From assembly GCA_020638995.1 (NCBI GenBank), contig JACKHM010000006.1, forward strand, positions 124,001-188,000: a stretch of 64,000 bases of DNA, written 5' to 3'. This document shows, piece by piece, positions 8,710 through 15,653 of this stretch (positions are counted from its first letter, which is position 1; the number at the start of each line of letters is the position of its first letter). The position numbers were made by a program, and so were the translations under genes. Below the pieces are notes generated by a model. That model was given only the letters and a program-made list of their open reading frames with translations. It searched no databases and had not been told where the DNA came from. Source of the stretch: Planctomycetaceae bacterium (lineage in GTDB: Bacteria > Planctomycetota > Planctomycetia > Pirellulales > Pirellulaceae).

Positions 8710-9477
8710 TCACGACTGCATTGCTGTTTCGATGTGATCATGCAGGTCGTAACGCGGCAGCACCACGGTGACGTTTGTTCCTTGACCTTCGTTACTGGAA
8801 ACCTCGATCGTCCCACAGCATTGCTCCACTAGTAATTTGACCACCGCCAATCCCACTCCGAGCCCAGCTAGGCGAGTCGGGGCTGCACGATAGAAGAGTT
8901 CCAACATGCCGGTCGCTCGACCTTCGGGAATCCCCATCCCATTGTCGGTAATGCGTAATTCATACCCCTCCGAGAGCGCGCGGAGTTGCAAGCCCACTCG
9001 TATCTCTCCCTTGTCAGAATCGCGGTAGCGGAGCGCATTCGAGATGAGATTATCGAGAATATGCCGCAATCGAGCTGGAAACCAATCGATTGAGTCGGGT
9101 TGAAGATCAAGCCGCAAGACGGCGTTACCTGCACCACTCAGACGCTGTTGCCAACGGAAGACGTGCTCAGCAAGAGGGCGTACGGCAATGGCAACTACCT
9201 GATCAAATGATGGATGGTAACCTGTTGGCTCGTGAGTGTCGCGAAGCAACTCACGAAACACGTGACACGCTTGTGCAATATCCACCAGAGCATTCGCTTC
9301 GCCCTGGGCGCGCTCTTCGCCCCTGCAAAGTGTCGCTACAAGTTGGACGTGGTCTTGCACCTCACGCTGCAGAAACTGATCGCGTCTCCGCAACCGATCC
9401 ACTTCGAGCTCGAGTTCAGCAGCATAACGCATCATGAGTTGGAGTTGTCCCGACATATGTTCATTCAATGTGTTCAC
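8710..9477 (-). CDS. Histidine kinase-like protein with HATPase_c domain
   Basis: 255 residues. The N-terminal ~80 residues are a coiled coil in which LQREVQDHVQLVATL (37-51) resembles a HisKA_2-type dimerisation helix. The catalytic ATPase follows with N box DNLISNALRY (142-151), G1 box DNGMGIP (178-184), F-box-like LELFYRA (192-198) and G2 box LAGLGVGLAVVK (203-214). It has no membrane segment or sensor domain, so it is a small cytoplasmic kinase. The usual HisKA_2 acceptor (REV-H-H-RV) is replaced by REV-Q-D-H-V, so His43 is shifted from the canonical place. GTG start with AAGGA eight bases upstream. No response regulator is adjacent. Call of the ATPase domain is firm; kinase activity is not. 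Confidence 0.75.
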   Translation of the reverse strand: MNTLNEHMSGQLQLMMRYAAELELEVDRLRRRDQFLQREVQDHVQLVATLCRGEERAQGEANALVDIAQACHVFRELLRDTHEPTGYHPSFDQVVAIAVRPLAEHVFRWQQRLSGAGNAVLRLDLQPDSIDWFPARLRHILDNLISNALRYRDSDKGEIRVGLQLRALSEGYELRITDNGMGIPEGRATGMLELFYRAAPTRLAGLGVGLAVVKLLVEQCCGTIEVSSNEGQGTNVTVVLPRYDLHDHIETAMQS

Positions 9478-9579
9478 TGAGTCGTCCTTACTGAGTCGTC
9501 GTGGATAGAGCCGATCCCTTATCGAGCACCGAACAGCGAGATGACAAGCACCCTCGCAGCTCGAACGAAACCGAGACTA

Positions 9580-9690
9580 CTAATCATTGCCTTTATTTTC
9601 GTTTTTCAACTTTCGCTCTTCCTTCGGACTAAGTACGGCCTTCTTCTGCTTTTCTTTTTTGGCTTTGTATTTGCTTCCTACGTCGACCAT
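9580..9690 (-). CDS. Small lysine-rich protein (36 aa), function unknown
   Basis: 36 residues, about one third Lys, highly charged: it begins MVDVGSKYKAKKEKQKK and ends KLKNENKGND. It starts at an ATG with GGAGAG at ideal spacing upstream, which favours a real gene over a longer start 78 bases further up that lacks such a site. Composition suggests a disordered nucleic-acid- or ribosome-associated peptide (inference only). It is the first of several small minus-strand genes and lies about 100 bp upstream of the kinase-like gene. Not recognised as a named family. Confidence 0.5.
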   Translation of the reverse strand: MVDVGSKYKAKKEKQKKAVLSPKEERKLKNENKGND

Positions 9691-9844
9691 GTTTGTCTCT
9701 CCGTGATGCAATGCAGGAATTCCTGCGGTTAAAATCGTCGCGACGGGACCGCGCGACATCTTGTCCACGGGGCAGATATGGGCAAGTGGGGCGGTCGCGC
9801 CGACAACTTAGCTACACTCTAGAATCTTGTGGTGCGACTAGTGA

Positions 9845-10171
9845 TCATGTCGCGTTCCGATCCAAAACTCCCTGCAAGATTGCTTTCCAGGTCGGATTGA
9901 GCTTCAGCGTGACTCTCTCGACGCGCCGATCTTTATCGGACTCGAACTCGATCTCGAATCCAGCCTTCGCCAAAAACTCGTTCGGACTCGTGCCTGCCTG
10001 ACATGCTAGCCAGAATCGCTCACTGCGCACCGTCTTCTCGCCCTTTGTCATCGCGGTAGCAGCAATGATGGCGTCGACCGACTTTGTAACGTCTGCAATT
10101 TGGCTGCTCATCATTTCCTGTCGCAGTCCATCGGCCCATTCTTTCCAGCGTTTCTTCTCTTGAAAAGTCAT
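9845..10171 (-). CDS. Uncharacterised 108-residue protein
   Basis: 108 residues, soluble, with an N-terminal charged amphipathic helix (EKKRWKEWADGLRQEM) and a mixed alpha/beta remainder (FWLACQAGTSPNEFLAKAGFEIEF, then VTLKLNPTWKAILQ). The codon third positions look coding and no other frame is as convincing. It follows a frameshifted small gene and may be translationally coupled to that gene's longer, unshifted frame, which would overlap its ATG by TGA. No family recognised. The plus-strand alternatives across this span are short and poor in typical codons. Confidence 0.55.
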   Translation of the reverse strand: MTFQEKKRWKEWADGLRQEMMSSQIADVTKSVDAIIAATAMTKGEKTVRSERFWLACQAGTSPNEFLAKAGFEIEFESDKDRRVERVTLKLNPTWKAILQGVLDRNAT

Positions 10172-10223
10172 TCTGAGTCCTCGAGTGAGTTTCGATACTG
10201 ATTTGTCGCTTTGAAGTTCATGG

Positions 10224-10485
10224 CTAGTTGATGTCGTTGCGTTGTTTGAAGTAGGCAGGCACTAGATCGATGTAAGCGTCGAGCAGCACCGTGCCTCGGA
10301 ATGAGGGCGTTGGCGATGCTATAAATCTGCATCCGCGAGTAGGCTGCTTCATCAATATCCGGATTGGACGCAATGAGCTTTCTGTAGCCCTCCAGCGCTA
10401 GTGGCACGTTGTGTCCAGTAGAGCGCGCTGCTTTAGCCGCCGCATACTGCTGGCTTGCATCCGGATTTTCAGGTTCGTTTTGCAT
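10224..10485 (-). pseudogene. Small protein gene with apparent frameshift near 10300
   Basis: The first ~60 residues read well (SQQYAAAKAARSTGHNVPLA, then NPDIDEAAYSRMQIYSIANAL). Past about 10300 the same frame turns into an Arg/His/Ser/Cys-rich sequence typical of an out-of-frame read. One base shift restores a protein-like end, FRGTVLLDAYIDLVPAYFKQRNDIN, stopping at TAG 10224-10226. The joined product would be about 86 residues, perhaps related to the TPR protein just upstream in the transcript. It could be a genuine mutation or a sequencing error. If the frame is correct as written, a 105-residue protein ends at 10168, overlapping the next ATG. Confidence 0.5.
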
Positions 10486-10500
10486 CGATGTTGCTCGTCG

Positions 10501-10836
10501 CTATACGTTGTTCTTGCGCCGAGATTCGCGTTTTACGAGCTTCTGTCGCGCCATCGTCTTGACGTTTTCAGGAGCATCCTCCATGGCCGCGACCTTTTCC
10601 AAGTCCTCGACGCTTTTGCCGTAGTTCCCCGCCGCCATTTGCACGAGTCCGCGATTAAATAGTGCCATCGCTTTCACGTCCACAGGCACGCCATCCAACT
10701 CGATTGCTGCGGTGTATTCGTCAATCGCAGCTTGGTGATCGTGTTCCCGCGCGGATCGCATCCCGCGGCGATACAGCCACAATGCTTTGCCTCTCTGAGT
10801 TAATAAGCTCTTGACCCAATGAAAGACATTCATCAT
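10501..10836 (-). CDS. Tetratricopeptide-repeat protein
   Basis: 111 residues. After a short N-terminal segment (MMNVFHWVKSLLTQRG), two TPR-like helix pairs are visible: ALWLYRRGMRSAREHDHQAA/IDEYTAAIEL (about 18-48) and ALFNRGLVQMAAGNYGKSVEDLEKV (about 58-82). They are followed by a basic tail (KLVKRESRRKNNV). TPR proteins mediate protein-protein contacts. Its start overlaps the stop of the flotillin gene (ATGA), so the two are translationally coupled and the TPR protein is a plausible flotillin partner (inference). A broken small gene with similar helical content follows 15 bp downstream. Confidence 0.65.
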   Translation of the reverse strand: MMNVFHWVKSLLTQRGKALWLYRRGMRSAREHDHQAAIDEYTAAIELDGVPVDVKAMALFNRGLVQMAAGNYGKSVEDLEKVAAMEDAPENVKTMARQKLVKRESRRKNNV

Positions 10837-11927
10837 TCACCTCCCCGTGGCTTGCCAACCGGCTGTTCGGGTTGTGGCCGATCAGGTCGTCGCGGATCGG
10901 AAGAGGACAATGGCGGCTTTGGATTTCGGCCGCGCCCTTTTGGTAAGTGCGGACGTAATTGCGTGTGAAGCGAGCCCATTCGAAACGCGACGGCAATCGC
11001 AGCAGGCACCTCGGCTTCGGCAAGGACCAACGCAGCGCGACTTGCCGCCACTCTGGCTTTCATCTCTTGTGCGTCCGCCACTGCTTCCGCTCGACGTGCC
11101 TCGGCACGCGCCCGCGCGACTCGCGTATCCGCTTCAGCTTGATCGCTCTGCAAGCGAGCGCCGATATTCTCTCCGACATCAATGTCAGCGATGTCGATCG
11201 AGACGATTTCATAAGCGGTATTAGCGTCCAATCCGCTGTCGAGCACGCGTCTGGAGATCCGGTCTGGCATCTCCATGACATCCATATGTGATTGAGCTGA
11301 ACCAATTGCGGTGATGATGCCCTGACCGACGCGTGCAATGATGGTCTCTTCGGTCGCTCCGCCGATCAGTTGATCGATGTTGGTGCGAACGGTCACGCGC
11401 GCTCGGATTCGCAACTCGACACCATCCATCGCGATTGCGCTGATGGCCGATCTACCACGAGTATTTGTTGCGGGACAGTCAATCACTTTTGGCGAAACAC
11501 TCGTACGAACCGCGTCCAGTACGTCACGTCCGGCGAGATCGATGGCTGCAGCGCGGTCGAAGTCCAAATCGATTCCGGCTCGATGAGCGGCGATAATGGC
11601 TCGAAGAACGAGCATCACATCGCCGCCTGCCAAAAAATGCGCTTCCAGGCGAGCGGTACTCATTCCCAGCTTTCGATCGGTGTCTAACCCGGCCTGCGTA
11701 CCCATTATCTTGGCCGCGACAATCATGCTCGGCTTTACTTGGCGAAAGCCCATGCCGATCAAACTGAGGAAGCTCACATCCGCGCTGGACATGTACGCCT
11801 GAAGCCACAGCGCCCCAAAGTTGAGCGTCACAAGCAATGCGACGAGTGCGATAAGTACTGCGACACCGATTCCGGCAAAAACGAAGACATCGATTCGGGA
11901 CAGCGCGGCGAGCTGGATCATTTCCAT
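10833..11927 (-). CDS. floA: Flotillin-like protein FloA
   Basis: 364 residues. An N-terminal membrane helix (VFVFAGIGVAVLIALVALLV, about 14-33) is followed by a flotillin/SPFH-type core, with blocks ALWLQAYMSSADVSFLSLIGMGFRQV, GRDVLDAVRTSVSPKVIDCP, VRTNIDQLIGGATEETIIAR and LDANTAYEIVSIDIADIDVGENIGA. An Ala/Glu-rich coiled coil (QAEADTRVARARAEARRAEA onward) with EVPAAIAVAFR matches FloA proteins, which organise membrane microdomains. The family's usual acidic C-terminus is replaced by a Pro/Arg-rich tail (KGRGRNPKPP, then PRGGE), which is unusual. It heads a small operon with the TPR protein through an ATGA overlap. Confidence 0.85.
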   Translation of the reverse strand: MEMIQLAALSRIDVFVFAGIGVAVLIALVALLVTLNFGALWLQAYMSSADVSFLSLIGMGFRQVKPSMIVAAKIMGTQAGLDTDRKLGMSTARLEAHFLAGGDVMLVLRAIIAAHRAGIDLDFDRAAAIDLAGRDVLDAVRTSVSPKVIDCPATNTRGRSAISAIAMDGVELRIRARVTVRTNIDQLIGGATEETIIARVGQGIITAIGSAQSHMDVMEMPDRISRRVLDSGLDANTAYEIVSIDIADIDVGENIGARLQSDQAEADTRVARARAEARRAEAVADAQEMKARVAASRAALVLAEAEVPAAIAVAFRMGSLHTQLRPHLPKGRGRNPKPPLSSSDPRRPDRPQPEQPVGKPRGGE

Positions 11928-12059
11928 GAATACGACCGCCCTTCGCCAAACAGCGATGCCCAGTTAATCGTCACCGCCTGTCTGTTCGGTCGGTGAAGTA
12001 GCGTCTGATACTCAGTCTCAGATGCGCGAGTCTTCGAGCGTCGTGCCGAAGCCCAGGGG

Positions 12060-12308
12060 TTAGCTGCCGTCAGTGAATTGATCATCGCTCCTCCGAAAGA
12101 GAGGAGGGGCCCAAGTGCCTTCGTGTTGAAGCCGTTGCATGGTTGCAATCGCATCACGACGAATCGGGAACGTCTCCCAAACTGAATCGAAACGTACGCT
12201 CGCGAGCACACGACCAGGCCACAGGCTGAATGTGCAAAGCCCGGAGGGGATGATCGCAATATCCCGCTGACTTCCAGCACATTCTGAAACTTGGGTAGTA
12301 TTTGTCAT
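12060..12308 (-). CDS. Uncharacterised 82-residue protein
   Basis: 82 residues starting MTNTTQVSECAG; the middle reads IIPSGLCTFSLWPGRVLASV and the end contains RRDAIATMQRLQHEG. Codon third positions favour C and G, and the frame is more protein-like than the longer antisense and alternative-frame reads over the same bases. The ribosome site is weak (AAGGA about 12 bases upstream). It lies 25 bp downstream of another unknown minus-strand gene. No family recognised; confidence is moderate to low. Confidence 0.4.
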   Translation of the reverse strand: MTNTTQVSECAGSQRDIAIIPSGLCTFSLWPGRVLASVRFDSVWETFPIRRDAIATMQRLQHEGTWAPPLFRRSDDQFTDGS

Positions 12309-12333
12309 GCGTGCCGTATTCCTTCGATCAAGC

Positions 12334-12894
12334 TTATCCTCGCCGTTGCTGTTTCGCCTGGTGCGGTTTCTTTTTGCTAGGTCGCCCATTGGAAGACGGT
12401 TGTCTCTCCGCTTCGCCGTAATCTTCGCAGCGTTCTCGCACAGAGCGATACGGCATGCCTTCGCTACGTTCATACCGTTCAGCCCGAAGGAACCAAAACG
12501 CCAACCCGCCGGTATTGTGTGCCGGCGTTCTCTCCGCGCGTGACGCGCGCACTCCCAGCGATCCCTTTCGACCAGTCTTCTGCCAGCCGCGGCGCTCCAT
12601 GATCATGCGGACCAATACGCCGATCGCTTGCCGGAACCGTGCGTTGCGTCGAACCTGAGCATCGCCCAGGAACTTGTTGACCTCGGACAGTGACTCCAAC
12701 TCGCGAACGACTCCCGCTAAAGGCGAGCGATCGTGATGAAGTTCAGACTCGTCCATCCGCCGCTGGCGATTTGCGTCATTGAAGAAATCCAAAATGACGT
12801 CAAAAGGCTGACTCGCATCGTTTACAACGTCAGCGAACGTCTTTCCTTGTCGATCATCCAGAAAGTCCTTTCGCGTCACCCGTGCCGTCGTCAT
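12334..12894 (-). CDS. Uncharacterised 186-residue basic protein
   Basis: 186 residues. The first ~95 are acidic to neutral and helical (TRKDFLDDRQGKTFADVVND, then PFDVILDFFNDANRQRRMDE, then ELESLSEVNKFLGD). The C-terminal half is strongly basic and low complexity (NGRPSKKKPHQAKQQRRG), as in many nucleic-acid-associated proteins. The start at 12894 was chosen over one 15 bases upstream because GGGGAG sits at correct spacing before it. The promoter candidate and a 19-bp palindrome lie about 57 bp upstream. No family recognised. It is the first gene of the long minus-strand run. Confidence 0.5.
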   Translation of the reverse strand: MTTARVTRKDFLDDRQGKTFADVVNDASQPFDVILDFFNDANRQRRMDESELHHDRSPLAGVVRELESLSEVNKFLGDAQVRRNARFRQAIGVLVRMIMERRGWQKTGRKGSLGVRASRAERTPAHNTGGLAFWFLRAERYERSEGMPYRSVRERCEDYGEAERQPSSNGRPSKKKPHQAKQQRRG

Positions 12895-12950
12895 TGCGTA
12901 ACTCCCCAATGCCGTTGAGATCGCACTCTACTTCAAATTAAATGTCATGC

Positions 12951-12969
12951 ACATACAAATATTGTATGT
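12951..12969 (-). promoter_or_regulatory. Palindrome overlapping a -10 element (operator candidate)
   Basis: ACATACAA-ata-TTGTATGT is a perfect 8-bp inverted repeat with a 3-base centre. Read on the minus strand it overlaps TACAAT, a good -10 match, with TTGCAT sixteen bases upstream as a weak -35. The spot is about 57 bp before the gene starting at 12894, so a dimeric repressor bound here would block its promoter. Inference from geometry only. Confidence 0.4.
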
Positions 12970-13086
12970 CCTATTGTGGGATATGCAATGCCGGTCTTGC
13001 GAAATGGCGTTGCTTTCATCGGAAATCATGGAAAGGTTAAATTCTTTTTGCCTCTTCAAGCCTCGCCTGTGATTGCGTTTACGGCA

Positions 13087-13113
13087 AGCGTACGCGATCC
13101 TGTCGCGTACGCT
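13087..13113. repeat. Perfect 11-bp inverted repeat with 5-base loop
   Basis: AGCGTACGCGA and TCGCGTACGCT flank the loop tcctg, a very stable GC-rich hairpin with no T-tract after it. It lies in the 600-bp region between the divergent genes at 12894 (minus) and 13496 (plus), in which no convincing gene is seen. It could be a protein-binding site or a structural element of a long leader transcript. Confidence 0.5.
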
Positions 13114-13448
13114 GGATCCGATTCGTCTCGACATGCCGCAACGATACGCTATGCTTGTCGCATCGTTGTGCCGCGATTGACATTCTCGCACTGCATGTGC
13201 CTTCTCCGTGGCTGGCGATCGACAATTTAGAGAGGATCTTAGTCATAGTACTTTGGACAAGTTGTTGTAACGGTCGAGTCGGATTCTCGTTCGGACCAAG
13301 CTTTCTTTCGGGTTCTCTCTGGTTTCGTTATTAGGCTCCTGCTGATTGTTCCAGCGCCCACGGCTGGACGTCTTCCTGGTGCGTTTGCGCCGCTAGCCAT
13401 TCAACACGTGTGTCAACTCGCCCGATGCGCCGTTAGCCCGTGTGTAGC

Positions 13449-13480
13449 CTCCGGGAGAACCGGAGCCCTTTTGTTTCTTT
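13449..13480 (+). promoter_or_regulatory. Leader hairpin followed by T-rich stretch before RRM gene
   Basis: CTCCGG-gagaa-CCGGAG forms a 6-bp GC stem followed by cccttttgtttctttt, ending just before the AGGAG ribosome site of the RNA-binding protein gene. The arrangement looks like an intrinsic terminator or attenuator inside a 5' leader. A feedback or temperature-sensitive leader is an attractive reading for an RNA-binding protein, but only the structure is seen. Confidence 0.4.
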
Positions 13481-13495
13481 TGCAGGAGTTCTTGA

Positions 13496-13771
13496 ATGAA
13501 CATTTATGTAGGCAATCTAAGTTTTGAAGCAACCGAAGCGGACATCGAACAAGCGTTCGGGGAGTATGGCGAAGTGCAGACGGTGAACATCGTCAAGGAT
13601 CGCGAAACAGGCCGCTCGCGCGGGTTTGGCTTTGTGGAGATGCGCGACGCCCAAGCCGCGAAGCAAGCGATTGACGGTGTAAACATGAGAGAGATTGCCG
13701 GTCGTGCGGTGACCGTCAACGAAGCTCGCCCGCGCGACGAACGGCGTGAGGGCAGTCGCGGCCGCTGGTAG
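13496..13771 (+). CDS. RRM-domain RNA-binding protein
   Basis: 91 residues forming one RNA recognition motif: RNP2 is IYVGNL (3-8) and RNP1 is RGFGFVEM (42-49), with the beta-alpha-beta spacing complete to VTVNEARP. A short Arg/Gly-rich tail (RDERREGSRGRW) follows, as in cyanobacterial and planctomycete Rbp proteins. Such proteins bind single-stranded RNA and are commonly induced by cold. AGGAG lies seven bases before the ATG. It is preceded by a leader hairpin and followed by a small lysine-rich protein gene and a desaturase gene on the same strand. Confidence 0.9.
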   Translation: MNIYVGNLSFEATEADIEQAFGEYGEVQTVNIVKDRETGRSRGFGFVEMRDAQAAKQAIDGVNMREIAGRAVTVNEARPRDERREGSRGRW

Positions 13772-13914
13772 AAGCTGCAGGACTTGGCCAAGCAAGTTCC
13801 CTGCCTTCGTAGGCTGGGCTACTTGTTCGATTCTTCAACTGCCCTGTCACGCAGACGCCGAACGCTGTATGTTCGCCGCCGCCAAGTTCAGATTCTTCAG
13901 CAATCGAGACATTA

Positions 13915-14082
13915 ATGGCCAAAAACCGAAATTCGTTCGAAAAGCATCAGCGTGATGCCAAAAAGAAGCGCAAAGCAGAAGATAAGCTGGCCCTGAAACG
14001 GAAAAAGCAGAAGGACTCGGAGCAAGACGAGGGGCAACCAATCGATACGACTGCTGCAATCGATGAGCCGACTGAGAACTGA
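13915..14082 (+). CDS. Small Lys/Arg-rich protein (55 aa)
   Basis: 55 residues: it begins MAKNRNSFEKHQRDAKKKRK, continues with a charged helix (AEDKLALKRKKQKDSEQDE) and ends with an acidic tail (IDEPTEN). The general pattern, an N-terminal FEKxQR motif followed by a Lys/Arg-rich helix, recurs in small bacterial proteins next to RNA-binding protein genes (from general knowledge, not checked). It lies between the RRM gene and the desaturase gene, so it may belong to the same transcript and may contact RNA or ribosomes (inference). It is too short for common gene-calling thresholds but has coding-like codon use and ends cleanly 38 bp before the next start. Confidence 0.6.
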   Translation: MAKNRNSFEKHQRDAKKKRKAEDKLALKRKKQKDSEQDEGQPIDTTAAIDEPTEN

Positions 14083-14120
14083 CGATCTACGCCCGATTCC
14101 ACGGATGGAGAGAGTTCGCA

Positions 14121-15092
14121 ATGCGTCCAGCAAAAGAACTGCTCATTGCAAGCAGGGAGTTCGCTCAAGAAAATCGTTGGCTTAGCTGGTGGCATTTAAG
14201 CTGGGCAATTGGACTTTTCGTTGGCATGCTCGCCATCGCCGTCAGCGATCTGCCAATCGCTGTCCGGGGCGCAACGAGTATCGTCGCCGGACTGATCGGA
14301 GTGCGGCTGTTTATCATCTATCACGATTTTCAGCACGGCGCGATCCTCCAGGACTCGCCCATCGCGACTGTCTTGATGTGGTTCTATGGCATGATGCTGC
14401 TGAACCCGCCCAGCGTGTGGAATCGCTCCCACAATCACCATCACAAGAACAACTCCAAAGCCTTTGGTGTCAACATCGGTTCGTATCCCGTCATGACAAC
14501 CCATGACTTTGCGTCAGCTTCGATCGCCAAACGGATCGCATATGCGATGGCCCGCCATCCGCTAACCATACTGTTCGGCTACTTCACAGTATTCCTCTGG
14601 CGGATGTCGCTTCAGCCTTTCCTGTTGAATCCGTTAAGACATATCGACGGATTGCTTGCGGTTCTACTGCACGGTGGCGTCATGATGCACTTAGGCAGGC
14701 AAGGCCTGGATGTCTTACTCTTTGGGATGCTGGTTCCGTCGTTCGTAGCATCTGCGCTGGGGGCATACCTCTTTTACGCCCAGCATAACTTCCCTTCAGC
14801 TAAGCTGAAACGGCGCGCGGAATGGAGCCACGTCGAGGCCGCTTTGCATTCGTCAAGCTTTATGGAGATGGGGCCGCTGATGAATTGGTTCACGGGTAAC
14901 ATTGGCTATCACCACGTTCATCATCTCAATGCCCGCATTCCATTTTACCGACTGCCAGAAGCAATGGCGGCATTGGAAGAACTGCGATCGCCGGGAAAGA
15001 CGTCATTGCGAGTGCACGACATAATTGCGTGCTTGCGGCTGAAGCTCTGGAGTCCCGAAGAGGAGCGATTCGTGAGCTTCAAGGGAATTTGA
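14121..15092 (+). CDS. Membrane fatty acid desaturase
   Basis: 323 residues with several hydrophobic helices and the three histidine clusters of the membrane desaturase family: HDFQHG (about 69-74), HNHHH (about 105-109) and HHVHH (about 265-269), which bind the di-iron centre. These enzymes insert double bonds in acyl chains and raise membrane fluidity at low temperature. Here the enzyme lies between an RRM gene and a cold-shock/DEAD-box helicase group. The exact regiospecificity is unknown. ATG start preceded by GGAGAG. It converges on a minus-strand small gene 33 bp downstream. Confidence 0.85.
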   Translation: MRPAKELLIASREFAQENRWLSWWHLSWAIGLFVGMLAIAVSDLPIAVRGATSIVAGLIGVRLFIIYHDFQHGAILQDSPIATVLMWFYGMMLLNPPSVWNRSHNHHHKNNSKAFGVNIGSYPVMTTHDFASASIAKRIAYAMARHPLTILFGYFTVFLWRMSLQPFLLNPLRHIDGLLAVLLHGGVMMHLGRQGLDVLLFGMLVPSFVASALGAYLFYAQHNFPSAKLKRRAEWSHVEAALHSSSFMEMGPLMNWFTGNIGYHHVHHLNARIPFYRLPEAMAALEELRSPGKTSLRVHDIIACLRLKLWSPEEERFVSFKGI

Positions 15093-15125
15093 AGCGGATA
15101 ATCCTACGGCAACTCGCACCTTCGC

Positions 15126-15341
15126 TCAACGTCCACACATCGTCATCGCCTCAAACCCAGCTTGCGTGAGAGAGTACGCTCCTTTGAATTGCTCCTTCAC
15201 GAGCAAATCTCTTTCCGTCATTCGCTGAAGCGCAACTTTATGCTTGTCCAAATCGGGGCCGAAAAAGCATAGCATTTCCCCAGGAGTGACGAGAAACTGG
15301 CGGAATCTGCAAAAGACAGACCTCTCCGATTGTGAAAACAT
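15126..15341 (-). CDS. Small winged-helix-like protein (71 aa)
   Basis: 71 residues. The C-terminal half, HKVALQRMTERDLLVKEQFKGAYSLTQAGFEAM, resembles the recognition helix and wing of MarR-like proteins (a pattern of short helix, turn, then YSLTxxG). The N-terminus (FCRFRQFLVTPGEMLCFF) would be the first helices. The ATG is preceded by AGAGGA at good spacing, favouring a real gene. It is the last gene of a minus-strand run after the DEAD-box helicase and the cold-shock protein, so it may be a co-transcribed regulator (inference). Confidence 0.5.
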   Translation of the reverse strand: MFSQSERSVFCRFRQFLVTPGEMLCFFGPDLDKHKVALQRMTERDLLVKEQFKGAYSLTQAGFEAMTMCGR

Positions 15342-15392
15342 GGTTTCCTCTTGTATCAGTTGGTTGAAGTCGTGTCGACACTGCGCATACGG

Positions 15393-15593
15393 TCACTCCA
15401 CGGGCCGCACATTTTCGGCACGCGGTCCCTTCGGTCCTCGGCCTTCTTCGTACTCGACCGATTGGTTCTCGCGCAACTGCTCGATCGTGGTACCCACCAA
15501 TGCGGAGTGATGAAAGAATATCTCACCCCCCTCGCCGTTGATGAATCCAAAACCTTTGTCCGCGATCAGCTTTTTGATGGTGCCTCGAGGCAT
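15393..15593 (-). CDS. CspA-family cold-shock protein
   Basis: 66 residues, one OB-fold cold-shock domain. RNP1 is KGFGFI (13-18) and RNP2 is IFFHHS (25-30), and the C-terminal strands end GPKGPRAENVRPVE, as usual for the family. It binds single-stranded RNA and DNA and acts as an RNA chaperone. The gene follows the RhlE-type helicase by 60 bp on the same strand, a pairing that makes functional sense because both remodel RNA at low temperature. The family N-terminus is normally MxxGxVKWF; here it is MPRGTIKKLIADKG, a common variant. Confidence 0.9.
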   Translation of the reverse strand: MPRGTIKKLIADKGFGFINGEGGEIFFHHSALVGTTIEQLRENQSVEYEEGRGPKGPRAENVRPVE

Positions 15594-15653
15594 TTCGATT
15601 CTCCAGTATTATGTGAGTAAGGGATGACGCATCTGGCTGGGCGATTACCCAAC

